DNA of 64,000 nucleotides from [Clostridium] celerecrescens 18A. Lineage in GTDB: Bacteria > Bacillota > Clostridia > Lachnospirales > Lachnospiraceae. Below, one piece after another: positions 42,096-50,815 of this stretch. Below the pieces are notes generated by a model. It saw only the letters and a program-made list of their open reading frames with translations. It had not been told where the DNA came from and made no database searches. The stretch lies in contig NZ_PGET01000001.1 of NCBI RefSeq assembly GCF_002797975.1, positions 4,080,001 through 4,144,000 of the forward strand, in the 5' to 3' direction. Made by a program: the position numbers and the translations under genes. Within the stretch, counting starts at the first letter, position 1. Every line of letters begins with the position of its first letter.

Positions 42096-43016
42096 CTATT
42101 GAGAACAGTAAGAGCACGGTCCCAGATGGCGCACCTGGGATAAAGGGACAGCCTCCACATATGCCATGATAGAGTTACAATTCCTGTCACTATGATACCG
42201 CTCTCCTGACGGCATGATGTATACACTGCCGCTTTCCTCTGCAAACCCGCCGCATCTGCTGCAGGGCTTATATTTACCGCCGGATAAATTACGAACAGTT
42301 TTTACTTCCTTAAAAGATATCTGTTCTATATCATTGTATAAGTAATGGCAGGTTCTCTGGCGGTGATACCTTGTACTCGCCTTTCCAATGTATACAAGCT
42401 CATCCTCCCGTCCGTTCTTTCTGCTGCTGCCCTCCTGGCCGATCCAGGCCCTCCGGCAGCTTCTGGCGGTCATGGGTATACTGCTTAACCCAAAAACAGA
42501 AAAAGGAATTCTTATCCGGTAGTCCATAATTAAATCAATGGTCTCTCCGTCTGTTAATACAGAGGAACGAACAAAGGAAACTGATTCAAGCCGTTCAACC
42601 CCCGCCCGTCCTCCTACCCGCTTTCTGACATAGAGAAGGATACCTTCCTCTGTGAGCCCGTCTATAAACTCCTCTGAAAAGCCATCGATTCCTGTGCCCT
42701 CCAGCTCTTCTCCAAGTTTAAGCTGATGCAATACATAAGCATACTGGCTGACTTCTTCTCCTGCCGCTTCCAGAGCGGTTTGTATGCGCCTCCCTTCCTT
42801 CATAATCCCCATAGGAAGCATGAGAATCACCATAAAGAACAGGAAAAGGGGCAGGACCAGGGCAGTCTCTATGGTCAGGCTCCCCTTGTTTCGATGGCAG
42901 GAGGCAGATGATAATACCCTTTTTACAAGGAATCCTTGTTTCATGAAGGGGATTTGTACCTGGAGAGTAACAATTTTTTTCTTATTTTTTCTTTGGAACT
43001 CCTTGAAAAAGGGCAT
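42096..43016 (-). CDS. TadE-like protein with tandem C-terminal Cys motifs
   Basis: A 306-residue pilus-assembly protein. After a basic leader comes the class III signal KGSLTIETALVLPLFLFFMV (about 44-63), then an extracytoplasmic TadE-like domain. The C-terminal 100 residues hold a duplicated motif: VYIGKASTRYHRQRTCHYL ... PCSRCG and VYIMPSGERYHSDRNCNSI ... GPCSYC. Each has YHxxxxC and PCxxC about 25 residues later, a plausible zinc or iron-sulfur ribbon. Such YHxxxC/PCxxC ribbons also end some nucleases and Ada-like proteins. I know of no Tad protein where this is a standard part. It follows DUF5702, near the end of the pilus operon. Confidence 0.82.
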   Translation of the reverse strand: MPFFKEFQRKNKKKIVTLQVQIPFMKQGFLVKRVLSSASCHRNKGSLTIETALVLPLFLFFMVILMLPMGIMKEGRRIQTALEAAGEEVSQYAYVLHQLKLGEELEGTGIDGFSEEFIDGLTEEGILLYVRKRVGGRAGVERLESVSFVRSSVLTDGETIDLIMDYRIRIPFSVFGLSSIPMTARSCRRAWIGQEGSSRKNGREDELVYIGKASTRYHRQRTCHYLYNDIEQISFKEVKTVRNLSGGKYKPCSRCGGFAEESGSVYIMPSGERYHSDRNCNSIMAYVEAVPLSQVRHLGPCSYCSQ

Positions 43017-43080
43017 GATCAGCCACCTCCTAACCCTTTTTTACATTTCTCTGGCATAATGGGATACCTGCAGGCAGCCC

Positions 43081-44967
43081 TTAATATGCTTTTTCTGTCC
43101 GGACTTCTACCGGATAGGAGGGATTATTTCCTCCGAAAAACATATGCCTTGATCTCACAGTTCCCATTACTTCCGCCTGGTAAATGCAGTTTGCCATGCG
43201 AAAGTCCGCATGTTTCTCACATAAATTCATCTGGATCACATCCATAAGACGGTAATGCTGCTGCCGGGATTCTCCCGGAAAAAGAAGAAGCTTCAAATAG
43301 CCGGTATAATCAATTCCGTTTTCATCCTCTTTCCCACCTTCCCATGTTCCCGTTCTTCCTAATTCAAGTAAGGCATCAAGGGACAGCTTCCATGTGTTTC
43401 CTGACTTAAGAAAGACTACCTTTTTCCCCTCTAAAAGCATTCTCACATCCACAATCGCCTCTCCAAGCGCCCAGATGCTCATCACAAAAAATGCAACGAT
43501 TCCGGTTAGAGGAGCCATGCCTACTGCTCCGGTAATTAGGCCGGCAAGAGACATTGCCTCCTCCCGTTTCTGGTCGTCTGAAAGAATATGGACTAAGTTC
43601 ATGCCTTCCCTTATCATGAGTACATCTAAAACTGTCTGCTTTAAGTTTTCCTCATCTGTTTTCTTTCCAGAAACCAGATACTCCAATTCGTACACTACCT
43701 CCTTATCCTCCTCTGAGAGAACGTTTGTGAGAAAACGGCCGCAATACTCTCCAAAGAGAATCCGGTCCAAAAGGCCTGACTCCAGCGCCTGGCCATCCCC
43801 GCAGGTAGCAGAAGGAAAAGAATCGTCTGATATAATGCCTTTGGATATTTCTTTTCCATCAGGCAGAACCAGAGATAAAAGCCCTGTCTGTATGAAACCT
43901 TCTAACTGTTCCAAAAGTCTCTGCTTTTCCGGGTCCTTCACCCCATTGGAATAAGAAAGAGTGGGGATGTCTGCCTTTGCCCATAGTTCCCCTACAGACC
44001 CCCATAGTCCGGACAGATCGGGGCCGTCATCCTCTTCATCATCACGGTCCCAGTTATCAATGATCTGCTCTACCTCAGAGGAACGATATCTTGCCTGTCC
44101 CATAACCTGTTTAATCTGTTCCATCTGCCCCGGCAGGGCCTCAATTTCCCGCCTTCGCTCTCCATCCTGATTTACATAGGATCCATAGCAAGAGGTATCC
44201 CCGATTAAGGCCTCACGTACTTCTTTGCTTAATTTGTACTGAGCCGCAGTTAAGTCATTATTAGTTCCACTTAAGCTGTTTTTTAAATCATCTGCTTTCT
44301 TCCCATAGGCCTTTACAAGGGAAGGAATCCGGTTTATTTCCCGCTCCAAAAGATCCGCCTCTCTGCGAAATCCCGAACCGTCATAATCTCTGATTCTTTC
44401 ATAAGCAGACCGCCAGTAAGTCTTCTGCTGCTTTAATGAATCATTGATATCCTCCAAAGCCCTTTCCAACCGGACAGCTTCCCGTTCATGGTCACGGAAC
44501 GAACCGGATAACTCTTTCACTGCGTTCGCTTCCGTTAAGTTCCTAAGCAGGGCTTCTGCACCCTTATCATCTGTCATATCTTCAAATATTCCATACTTCA
44601 TATAGTCCAAAATCTCCTGCTTCAAATACTGTCCTTCCCCATCAGTGATACGAAAAAGCTGCATCGTATCCGCCTTTTCCATATCCATGGAATACCAACC
44701 GGAGCTATCCATATAAGGCTCCATAAATCCCTTCCATGCTTTTTCCAGTTCCTCGCCATTCTCACATTCCAGAAGAAATAGACGATATTTATCCCAGGCT
44801 TCTCTGTGAAACCTGCTGAATACAGAGTCCATGGAAGAATCAGCCGCCAGCTTTAGATAATACCTGGTTCCGGCAGTCCGTGCGGACTCTAAAAGTCCGC
44901 ACATCAGGCTGAATATGCATAAAAGAGCTAAACTGAAAAATACTGTTACCTGTCCGCTTTTGCGCAT
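43081..44967 (-). CDS. DUF5702 domain Tad-locus protein
   Basis: A 628-residue protein with an N-terminal membrane segment (KSGQVTVFFSLALLCIFSLMCG) and TadG-like character, then a long helical region with coiled-coil potential (about 150-330). A second hydrophobic segment lies near 487-510 (GAVGMAPLTGIVAFFVMSIW). The DUF5702 name is from memory of clostridial Tad loci. It begins at ATG 44967, overlapping the Flp pilin stop (ATGA) after AAAGAGGTG. It is probably exposed outside the cell, anchored by its N-terminus, like TadG/TadE family minor components. Confidence 0.8.
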   Translation of the reverse strand: MRKSGQVTVFFSLALLCIFSLMCGLLESARTAGTRYYLKLAADSSMDSVFSRFHREAWDKYRLFLLECENGEELEKAWKGFMEPYMDSSGWYSMDMEKADTMQLFRITDGEGQYLKQEILDYMKYGIFEDMTDDKGAEALLRNLTEANAVKELSGSFRDHEREAVRLERALEDINDSLKQQKTYWRSAYERIRDYDGSGFRREADLLEREINRIPSLVKAYGKKADDLKNSLSGTNNDLTAAQYKLSKEVREALIGDTSCYGSYVNQDGERRREIEALPGQMEQIKQVMGQARYRSSEVEQIIDNWDRDDEEDDGPDLSGLWGSVGELWAKADIPTLSYSNGVKDPEKQRLLEQLEGFIQTGLLSLVLPDGKEISKGIISDDSFPSATCGDGQALESGLLDRILFGEYCGRFLTNVLSEEDKEVVYELEYLVSGKKTDEENLKQTVLDVLMIREGMNLVHILSDDQKREEAMSLAGLITGAVGMAPLTGIVAFFVMSIWALGEAIVDVRMLLEGKKVVFLKSGNTWKLSLDALLELGRTGTWEGGKEDENGIDYTGYLKLLLFPGESRQQHYRLMDVIQMNLCEKHADFRMANCIYQAEVMGTVRSRHMFFGGNNPSYPVEVRTEKAY

Positions 44968-45155
44968 CAATACACCTCTTTAGACTGGCTGTTGATTTCC
45001 TTGAATATGTTATCAAGAAGAGTCGTTATCTGCTTTTTAAAAATAATGACAAGCCCAATTAAAACAACCAGAATCAGCACCACTTCAATTACGCCTACTC
45101 CGTCTTCTTCCTTAAAAAAATCCAGGATCTGTCTGTTTACCGATGTCAGCATCAT
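44967..45155 (-). CDS. flp: Flp1-type IVb pilin
   Basis: The pilin of the Tad system, 62 residues. The leader with FFKEEDGVGVIEVVLILVVL shows the class III prepilin site: cleavage follows Gly, Glu is at +5 of the mature protein, then a long hydrophobic helix (VVLILVVLIGLVIIFKK). The short C-terminal tail is polar. It stands between TadC and the DUF5702 protein, with the two prepilin peptidases in the same operon. The short AGGGAGG RBS is 12 nt past tadC. Confidence 0.9.
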   Translation of the reverse strand: MMLTSVNRQILDFFKEEDGVGVIEVVLILVVLIGLVIIFKKQITTLLDNIFKEINSQSKEVY

Positions 45156-45167
45156 ATCACCTCCCTT

Positions 45168-46418
45168 CTAATAAAATGCCAGGAACGCAGGAACTACGAT
45201 CATGACCATGACCACTCCCAGCATCATAAACAGGGGCAGCAAAAGTTTGGTTCCTGCTTCTTCCCCCAGCTTTTTCGCCAAGTTCTTCCTTTGCTCAAAG
45301 GCTGAAGCCATCTCAAGCTCCAAAGCCGGGCGAAGCTGCCTGCTTCCGTTTTTCTGGCTCTGTTCCAGAAGGGTAGAAAGCTTTATGTAGGCCTGTAAGC
45401 CGCAACGCCTTCCAAAATCACTGTACGCCCGTCCTTCCGACAGCCCGCTGCTAATCTGCCCTGCTGTTTTCACCATCTCCTCATACGCCGGACGAACGCT
45501 CCTTTTCCCCTGCTTTACCGCCTCCTTATAGCCAGCTGCAATCCTCTCCCAGGCTCCACGGACGGTAAGACCTGCTCCGATATAGACTACCAGCTTGGAA
45601 ACCAACTCAGAATAATCAAACAGCAATTGCTGCTCACGGATCTTCGCCTGACTTTTCCTGTCAAACTCTTCTTTCACGTGCAGGAGAGCTGCTAGTAAGA
45701 ACCCCAGTACCGGCAATATCCGGTGATCCGCCTCCTCAGGCTTGAAATACGTCAGCCGGCTCCCCTCATAAACTGATGGCAGTAACAGGCGATCCTCCGT
45801 CTGCTGTTTCATATCCATCTGGCCAATCCACTGAAGAAAGTCTGCTGCTGCTTTTTCTTCCTTGGTAAGGGAGGCTGGGTAAACCGTCACTTTAAACTCA
45901 AATCGGTCTTCATGATGCCCATCCGTCACTCTGGCCCTTAACCAGACCTGCTCTCCCTCTTCTGGTATTTCTTCATTATGAACAACTCCAAAGGAATCGA
46001 TCACCTGGGGATTATCAGACTCCCAGCTGATTCTAAGCCCATACTCTCCCAGGCTGTTTTTTAAATTTAAGCTTTCTCTCACCTCCTCAAGGGACTCATT
46101 TTCCCCCAGCATCTGCCGGGTCAGTTCAGGCCCGATCCTTTGAAACAGCTCCTTTGCCTCTTCCTCCCCATACTGCCGCTCCCTGACAGGGATTCTCACC
46201 GGTATCTTCCTATCCCCATTCTCTCCGTCAAGCCCGGATACCAGGATATCATATGTAATCTCTCCGTGCCCCGGACCTGCCCGTTTAAGCCCTCCCCCTT
46301 CCGATACCGCCTTTCCGCCTGCTGCATAAAACAGCTCCAAAGCAACATATAAGGCAATTCCGGAAACAGCGCATGCCGTCTGTATCTTTGTAAAGGGAAA
46401 TCTCCATGTTCTTTTCAT
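45168..46418 (-). CDS. tadC: TadC-like inner-membrane platform protein
   Basis: A 416-residue type II secretion F-domain protein. The N-terminal 240 residues are atypical: one membrane segment (ACAVSGIALYVALELFYAAGG) followed by a periplasm-facing region with two YxxxxSGLDGENGDRK-like beta domains. The C-terminal T2SF domain starts near 265 with LLFDYSELVSKLVVYIGAGLTVRGAWERIA and ends in PLFMMLGVVMVMIVVPAFLAFY. It pairs with TadB (46415), with which it overlaps by 4 nt, to form the platform that the CpaF ATPase drives. Confidence 0.85.
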   Translation of the reverse strand: MKRTWRFPFTKIQTACAVSGIALYVALELFYAAGGKAVSEGGGLKRAGPGHGEITYDILVSGLDGENGDRKIPVRIPVRERQYGEEEAKELFQRIGPELTRQMLGENESLEEVRESLNLKNSLGEYGLRISWESDNPQVIDSFGVVHNEEIPEEGEQVWLRARVTDGHHEDRFEFKVTVYPASLTKEEKAAADFLQWIGQMDMKQQTEDRLLLPSVYEGSRLTYFKPEEADHRILPVLGFLLAALLHVKEEFDRKSQAKIREQQLLFDYSELVSKLVVYIGAGLTVRGAWERIAAGYKEAVKQGKRSVRPAYEEMVKTAGQISSGLSEGRAYSDFGRRCGLQAYIKLSTLLEQSQKNGSRQLRPALELEMASAFEQRKNLAKKLGEEAGTKLLLPLFMMLGVVMVMIVVPAFLAFY

Positions 46419-47152
46419 ATCTCAATCCTCATAATCCACTTAGCAATCCCCAGTGCAGCAATGTAAATGATCATGCAAAGGGTCATGAGAATCCTTCCGA
46501 TTCCTGTACTGTACATGATGTTAAAAAAGCCTGGAGAAGTCAGATCAATATAAAGGACAATAAAAAAGGGGATCATGCTCATAATTTTTTGTTCAAACTG
46601 TTTTGAGGCTGTCATCGTTAAAATCTCCTGTCTTACCTGTACTTTGTCCCTTATTACATCCGCCGTCTGGCTTATGATCAAAACCAGTTCTCCTCCACTT
46701 CGCTTTGCCGAGGCAAATACCTCCGCAAAGTTCTTAACATCATCAAGGCCGCTGCGGCCTGCAAAATCGGAAAGCGCCAGCTCCACCGAACGGTTCATCC
46801 GGATCTGGCTCTCAATATGCTTAAATTCCCTGGAAACCATCCCCTCCTCCCCGAAAAGCAAACCCAATTCCTTTACAGAAGCAGAAAACGCATTCTCCAC
46901 AGAGTAACCGGCACTTAAGAAGGAGGCTAAAAGCAGGATGCCCTCCTTAAATTCCAGATTTAACTGCTGAAGCCGGCTTTCCTTCAGCTCTCCTTTTTTA
47001 ATCATTGGGAATATAAAAACCATTGGGACAAATAACAGAAGAGACGTAGCGCTGCGGTAAAAGATGTAAGCAAAAAGCCCTGCAATTGCCAGGCCCTGAA
47101 ATCCATACAGGCACCACTGAACGGGTGTCAGATCATAGGTTTCATATCTCAA
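46415..47152 (-). CDS. tadB: TadB-like inner-membrane platform protein
   Basis: A type II secretion F-domain protein with membrane segments near its start (LAIAGLFAYIFYRSATSLLLFVPMVFIFPM) and end (MIPFFIVLYIDLTSPGFFN, ILMTLCMIIYIAALGIAKW). The T2SF core is EGILLLASFLSAGYSVENAF ... SGLDDVKNFAEVFASAKRSGGEL. The start is uncertain: the frame opens with ATG at 47299, which would overlap cpaF by 158 nt. TTG at 47152 (11-nt overlap) or TTG at 47194 gives the usual TadB length; I place it at 47152. Operon partner of TadC. Confidence 0.85.
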   Translation of the reverse strand: MRYETYDLTPVQWCLYGFQGLAIAGLFAYIFYRSATSLLLFVPMVFIFPMIKKGELKESRLQQLNLEFKEGILLLASFLSAGYSVENAFSASVKELGLLFGEEGMVSREFKHIESQIRMNRSVELALSDFAGRSGLDDVKNFAEVFASAKRSGGELVLIISQTADVIRDKVQVRQEILTMTASKQFEQKIMSMIPFFIVLYIDLTSPGFFNIMYSTGIGRILMTLCMIIYIAALGIAKWIMRIEI

Positions 47153-48362
47153 TGCCTGCTGCTTTAAGTTTTTCGGCGTTTTGAATAGTTCCAACTTTTT
47201 TAAGGCTTCCGTGAACAGCCTGTCCTTCTTCCAGATTCCCACAATCTTCCTCAAACCTGTATAATGGATTAAGCCTGATTTCTCCGTTCTCATAACCAAT
47301 TACCTCCACAATGGACAGGACCCTCCTGCTTTTATCTCTGAGCCGTCCCAAATGAATTAAGATATCAATTGCTGCCGCAACCTGGCTTCTGACTGCTGCC
47401 AATGGAATATCCGCTCCCATAAGCACCATAGTCTCCAGCCTGGAAAGCATGTCCCTGGGACTGTTACCATGGCCGGTGCTAAGGCTTCCGTCATGGCCGG
47501 TGTTCATGGCTGATATCATGTCCAAAGCCTCCTTTCCTCTTACTTCTCCGACGATTATTCTGCTGGGATTCATTCTAAGTGCAGCCCGGATCAGATCACC
47601 AATGGACACCTCCCCAGCCCCCTCTCCATTAGCCTCTCTTGTTTCAAGCCGCACCAGATTGGGAATATGAGCAATCTTCAATTCCGCAGAATCTTCAATG
47701 GTCACAATCCGCTCATCCCTGGGGATGTAGGCGGACAGGGCATTAAGGAACGTACTTTTTCCTGAATTGGTCCCTCCGCTGATAAAAATATTGTATCCTG
47801 CTTCTACAATGCATTTTAGAAAATTCGCAGCCTCTTCCGTAACCGAGCCCAGTCTTAACAGTCTTGTCATGGTAATGGGCTTTGGAAACTTACGGATGGT
47901 CACTGCAGGACCGTCTAAGGCAATGGGCGGCAGCACGACATGGACCCTGGAACCATCAGACAACCGGGCATCCGCTATGGGCCTTGATACATTTACCGTT
48001 CGGTTTACTCTGCTGACGATCTGCTGGATGGTATCCTCCAGCTGCTCCTGGCTGTCAAAGGATCTGCCCCACTGCTCCATACGCCCGTTTTTCTCCACAA
48101 AGACATGATCTGCCCCATTTACCATGATCTCCGTCACATCCTCATCATCTACCAGCTCCTGAAGGGACCCAAGCCTCCGGAAGGAATCGAAAAGCCTGCC
48201 ACGAAGCTCCTTCTTATCTTTTAGGGGAAGAAAACTGCCCTGCCCATATTCCAAAATTCTACGGTCTATGATGCTATAAAGCTCCTCATCAGTTACCTGC
48301 TGCCGTTCATCCAGCTCTATTATGATTTCTTCCCGAAGCCTTCTTCTCTCCTTATCGTCCAT
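47142..48362 (-). CDS. cpaF: CpaF/TadA family pilus assembly ATPase
   Basis: A 406-residue hexameric secretion ATPase that powers Flp pilus assembly. Motifs: DVTEIMVNGADHVFVEKNGR (N-terminal domain), Walker A ISGGTNSGKSTFLNAL (about 210-225), the Asp box RIVTIEDSAELKI, Walker B-like RIIVGEVRGKEALDMI, and the His box GHDGSLSTGHGNSPRDML. The start ATG 48362 follows AAGGAGGAACAACC; a longer frame exists but lacks support. It lies 32 nt after the CpaE-like gene and its end overlaps the tadB frame. Confidence 0.94.
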   Translation of the reverse strand: MDDKERRRLREEIIIELDERQQVTDEELYSIIDRRILEYGQGSFLPLKDKKELRGRLFDSFRRLGSLQELVDDEDVTEIMVNGADHVFVEKNGRMEQWGRSFDSQEQLEDTIQQIVSRVNRTVNVSRPIADARLSDGSRVHVVLPPIALDGPAVTIRKFPKPITMTRLLRLGSVTEEAANFLKCIVEAGYNIFISGGTNSGKSTFLNALSAYIPRDERIVTIEDSAELKIAHIPNLVRLETREANGEGAGEVSIGDLIRAALRMNPSRIIVGEVRGKEALDMISAMNTGHDGSLSTGHGNSPRDMLSRLETMVLMGADIPLAAVRSQVAAAIDILIHLGRLRDKSRRVLSIVEVIGYENGEIRLNPLYRFEEDCGNLEEGQAVHGSLKKVGTIQNAEKLKAAGIEI

Positions 48363-48394
48363 GGTTGTTCCTCCTTGCACAATTCTTATGCAGC

Positions 48395-49402
48395 TTATGG
48401 CTGCTTCCTTAAAAGCTGTCTTGTATAATCTCCCAATTCTCCCCATAAGAGCTGTTCCAGATAGTTATCTTTTCGTCCAAAGCTGCAGTGATAGGGAGGC
48501 TTTATTTTCTGTATCCGGTTTTTCAGAGACTCATGACCGGATGATACCAGATATTCCTCAAACTCTTCTATTTTTGCTGCAGATACGCAGTCATCCTTTA
48601 CCGGCATATATACTACATCGCATATCTCCAGTACCTCCGCAGCTTTCTTGCCAAATTGGCCTAAATCCAGAATAATGGATTCATAAACACTTTCCCTGGC
48701 AATGTGGGATACCAGCTCCGCCATCATCTGTCCGGTCGCCTGGCAAAGGTCCTCAGGATATTGCACAGGCGGCACATAATCCAGCTCTCCCCAGGTATAG
48801 ACGACGGATCCAAGGCGTACCCAGCGAAAACCTTCCTGGCTGTAATAATATAAAAGATCAGACAAACCTCCCCTGTACTCTTCTCCGATCAGCCGCCGAA
48901 ATCCTGAGCAATCCTCAAAGTTTAAATAAAGAACCTTTAAATCCCGGGCCAGAAGCTGTCCTATGGTAAGGGAGAAAGAGGTCTTTAAACACCGGTTGAT
49001 GGGAGAATAGATTCCTATGATCCTCCCCGTCTTTGAAACCATGGCATAACCCGGATCTCCGGGATCGTCACAGTAGTAATCCAACACCTCACGCATCAGG
49101 CTGTCAGCCGCCTGATATTTATAAACACCTGGATACTGTCCTCCCGGAGGGACTGCTTCACCGTCAGCCAGCATGATCACAACGGCTGCGCCTATTTTCT
49201 CTATTTCCTCCCTGGGAACGGAGGAACTAATGAGCAAAAGCTCTATCTTATGGTCTTCCCCATAGGACTTCAGCCGTTCCAGGGCTGTAAATGCCATAAC
49301 CAAGAACCCGACCTGCTCCTTTTGGTTTACAAATTCCGTGAACCTCTCCGTATACAAAGGGTCCGTATCATAAACCGCCATCACTTTTTTTGCCAAATTC
49401 AA
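48395..49402 (-). CDS. CpaE-like protein with degenerate ATP site
   Basis: A 335-residue MinD/ParA-type protein in the position of CpaE/TadZ. Its N-terminal receiver-like half (VMAVYDTDPLYTERFTEFVN) and the C-terminal P-loop half are recognisable by IIGIYSPINRCLKTSFSLTIGQLLARDLKVLYLNFED. The expected Walker A (KGGxGKT) reads SPINRCLKTSFS: the Lys-Thr survives but the Gly residues are gone, so ATP binding may be weak or lost. The later IILDLGQFGKKAAEVLEICD matches the ParA switch II. Proposed role: placing the pilus machinery at the pole, by analogy. Confidence 0.85.
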   Translation of the reverse strand: MNLAKKVMAVYDTDPLYTERFTEFVNQKEQVGFLVMAFTALERLKSYGEDHKIELLLISSSVPREEIEKIGAAVVIMLADGEAVPPGGQYPGVYKYQAADSLMREVLDYYCDDPGDPGYAMVSKTGRIIGIYSPINRCLKTSFSLTIGQLLARDLKVLYLNFEDCSGFRRLIGEEYRGGLSDLLYYYSQEGFRWVRLGSVVYTWGELDYVPPVQYPEDLCQATGQMMAELVSHIARESVYESIILDLGQFGKKAAEVLEICDVVYMPVKDDCVSAAKIEEFEEYLVSSGHESLKNRIQKIKPPYHCSFGRKDNYLEQLLWGELGDYTRQLLRKQP

Positions 49403-49424
49403 ACCTCCTTATTTTGTATACTGT

Positions 49425-49461
49425 AAAATCAAGCGGAAATGTTTTCATATCCCGTCGTTCA
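49425..49461 (-). repeat. Reduced copy of the intergenic structured repeat
   Basis: Between the prepilin peptidase stop and the CpaE-like gene the minus strand reads GAACGACGGGATATGAAAAC followed by ATTTCCGCTTGATTT. It matches the second hairpin of copy 3 (4862-4950) closely. The first hairpin and the AGGAGACAAAT end are absent; a separate AAGGAGG RBS follows instead. Confidence 0.6.
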
Positions 49462-50001
49462 AAATAACACAGAACCCAGTGTCCCTAAAAACAGGCACAG
49501 ACCTAGAGGTATCACCATATCATATCCATCCCGGACAGGATCATAGTAGGTTGTAAGTTTCCCTGTTTGAAATACGTGCCTGATATAGGCAAGAAGACAA
49601 GAAAGGCGGACGAAAAAGCTGCCACTCCCTGCCATTTTGAAAAAGGACCAGAAAGCCCCTATAAGAAAACCAAGTCCAACTGCCAAAGCGCCTGCTTTAA
49701 GCCCAAGAAAGCCGCATATAAGTGCAGTCAGCTTGATATCTCCCGCACCGATCATCCGGCACAGGAACAGTAAAAAGAATATCCCTGTCACAATTATTAG
49801 TCTAAGTAAGAACAGAAGACCTCCAAAAGGATTCTTTGATCCAGGGATTTCAAGCAGAATGCCAAGGACAATCCCTGAAAGCACCAGCCAGTTAGGGATA
49901 CGGTGTTCCCGGACATCATAAAAAGCTCCTGCTCCTAAAATAAGCAGCAAAATAACATACCGAACGATACAATCCCCCCTTTTTACAAATAATTTTAACA
50001 T
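49459..50001 (-). CDS. cpaA: Prepilin peptidase, A24 family (first copy)
   Basis: A 180-residue A24 peptidase. The first catalytic Asp is in LGAGAFYDVREHRIPNWLVL (D29 region, DxxxxxIPN, canonical). The second is in FLCRMIGAGDIKLTALICGF (GAGDIK, about 82-101). Membrane segments are seen throughout. It opens the Tad operon, 56 nt before the CpaE-like gene. The ATG at 50001 has no strong RBS; an AGGGGGG lies a few codons inside, so the true start may be downstream at a non-standard codon. This copy is more canonical than the one at 41649. Confidence 0.88.
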   Translation of the reverse strand: MLKLFVKRGDCIVRYVILLLILGAGAFYDVREHRIPNWLVLSGIVLGILLEIPGSKNPFGGLLFLLRLIIVTGIFFLLFLCRMIGAGDIKLTALICGFLGLKAGALAVGLGFLIGAFWSFFKMAGSGSFFVRLSCLLAYIRHVFQTGKLTTYYDPVRDGYDMVIPLGLCLFLGTLGSVLF

Positions 50002-50334
50002 TGGAATTCATGCTGGAAAATCAGCTATGGATTATAAAAAACTTTTGAAATGCAGTATGCGGAACGCATATAAGAATGTGCCTTTATTATGCACAAGGGA
50101 AAATGAAATGTCAACTGTTTTTTATAAGAAATATTGTATACATTCATTTATGTGGTTTTCTGGAAGCGAAGGCTCTTCCGTTAATTTATTGTCATATTTC
50201 AACAAATTTTTTCAATATTCCTCATTTATCGCAGCATAAATAACAAAATTTCAGCTACAAAACATTGACGTTATCCTTCAGGGATGATAAAATAAAATTA
50301 GTTTAATTTTTTAAACCAAAGGGGGAATCCACCG
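50002..50334. other. Intergenic region between divergent pilus operon and ArsR gene
   Basis: AT-rich, about 330 bp, no supported gene. The right end holds the arsR promoter at 50265. The pilus operon promoter should lie here on the minus strand, but I see no convincing consensus. Confidence 0.5.
50265..50293 (+). promoter_or_regulatory. Predicted promoter of the ArsR-type regulator gene
   Basis: TTGACG and TAAAAT are separated by 17 nt, ending 41 nt before the ATG. Confidence 0.65.
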
Positions 50335-50715
50335 ATGCATGCCGAGGATTTTAATGAACTTTTCCAGAATTGCATGCCGATTTTTATCGCTCTCGGGGAC
50401 GAAGTGCGGCTGACCATTATTAAGGTTCTGGCCAATGCAGGTATTTATGATGACCCGGGAAACGACGTTTCAAACATCAAAGATGACCTAAGCATAAGAC
50501 CCAGGCAGGGAATGAATGTAAAGGAAATCACGGAAATGACCCGGTTGTCCCGCCCTGCCATTTCCCATCATTTAAAGATTTTAAAAACAGCAGGTCTTGT
50601 GAATGTCCGCCAGGAAGGGACAGCTAATTATTACTACCTGACCATTGGCGACAGCACAAAAAAGCTTTGTTCTCTGGGACTGTATTTACAGGAACTGATG
50701 AATCAAGTTACATAA
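50335..50715 (+). CDS. ArsR-type winged-helix transcriptional regulator
   Basis: A 126-residue regulator. The helix-turn-helix is VKEITEMTRLSRPAISHHLKILKTAGLV (about 62-89) followed by the wing VRQEGTANYYYLTIG. Unlike classic ArsR metal sensors it has no ELCVCD metal box, and it carries an insertion (about 36-58) between the first helices. RBS AAAGGGGGAATCCACCG. Target unknown; it is divergent from the pilus operon, which is a possible target (inference only). Confidence 0.88.
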   Translation: MHAEDFNELFQNCMPIFIALGDEVRLTIIKVLANAGIYDDPGNDVSNIKDDLSIRPRQGMNVKEITEMTRLSRPAISHHLKILKTAGLVNVRQEGTANYYYLTIGDSTKKLCSLGLYLQELMNQVT

Positions 50716-50815
50716 GTATTAAAGATATACAGGTAATATATGAATAAAGTGCCATTTTCCAGACATACTGAAATTATAGCATTCGGTAAAAATTATAAAA
50801 TCTGGAGATGATAAA

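Noticed and set aside
50027..50239. A 70-codon plus-strand frame upstream of the ArsR gene
   Set aside because: No RBS, no recognisable protein features; located in a promoter region.
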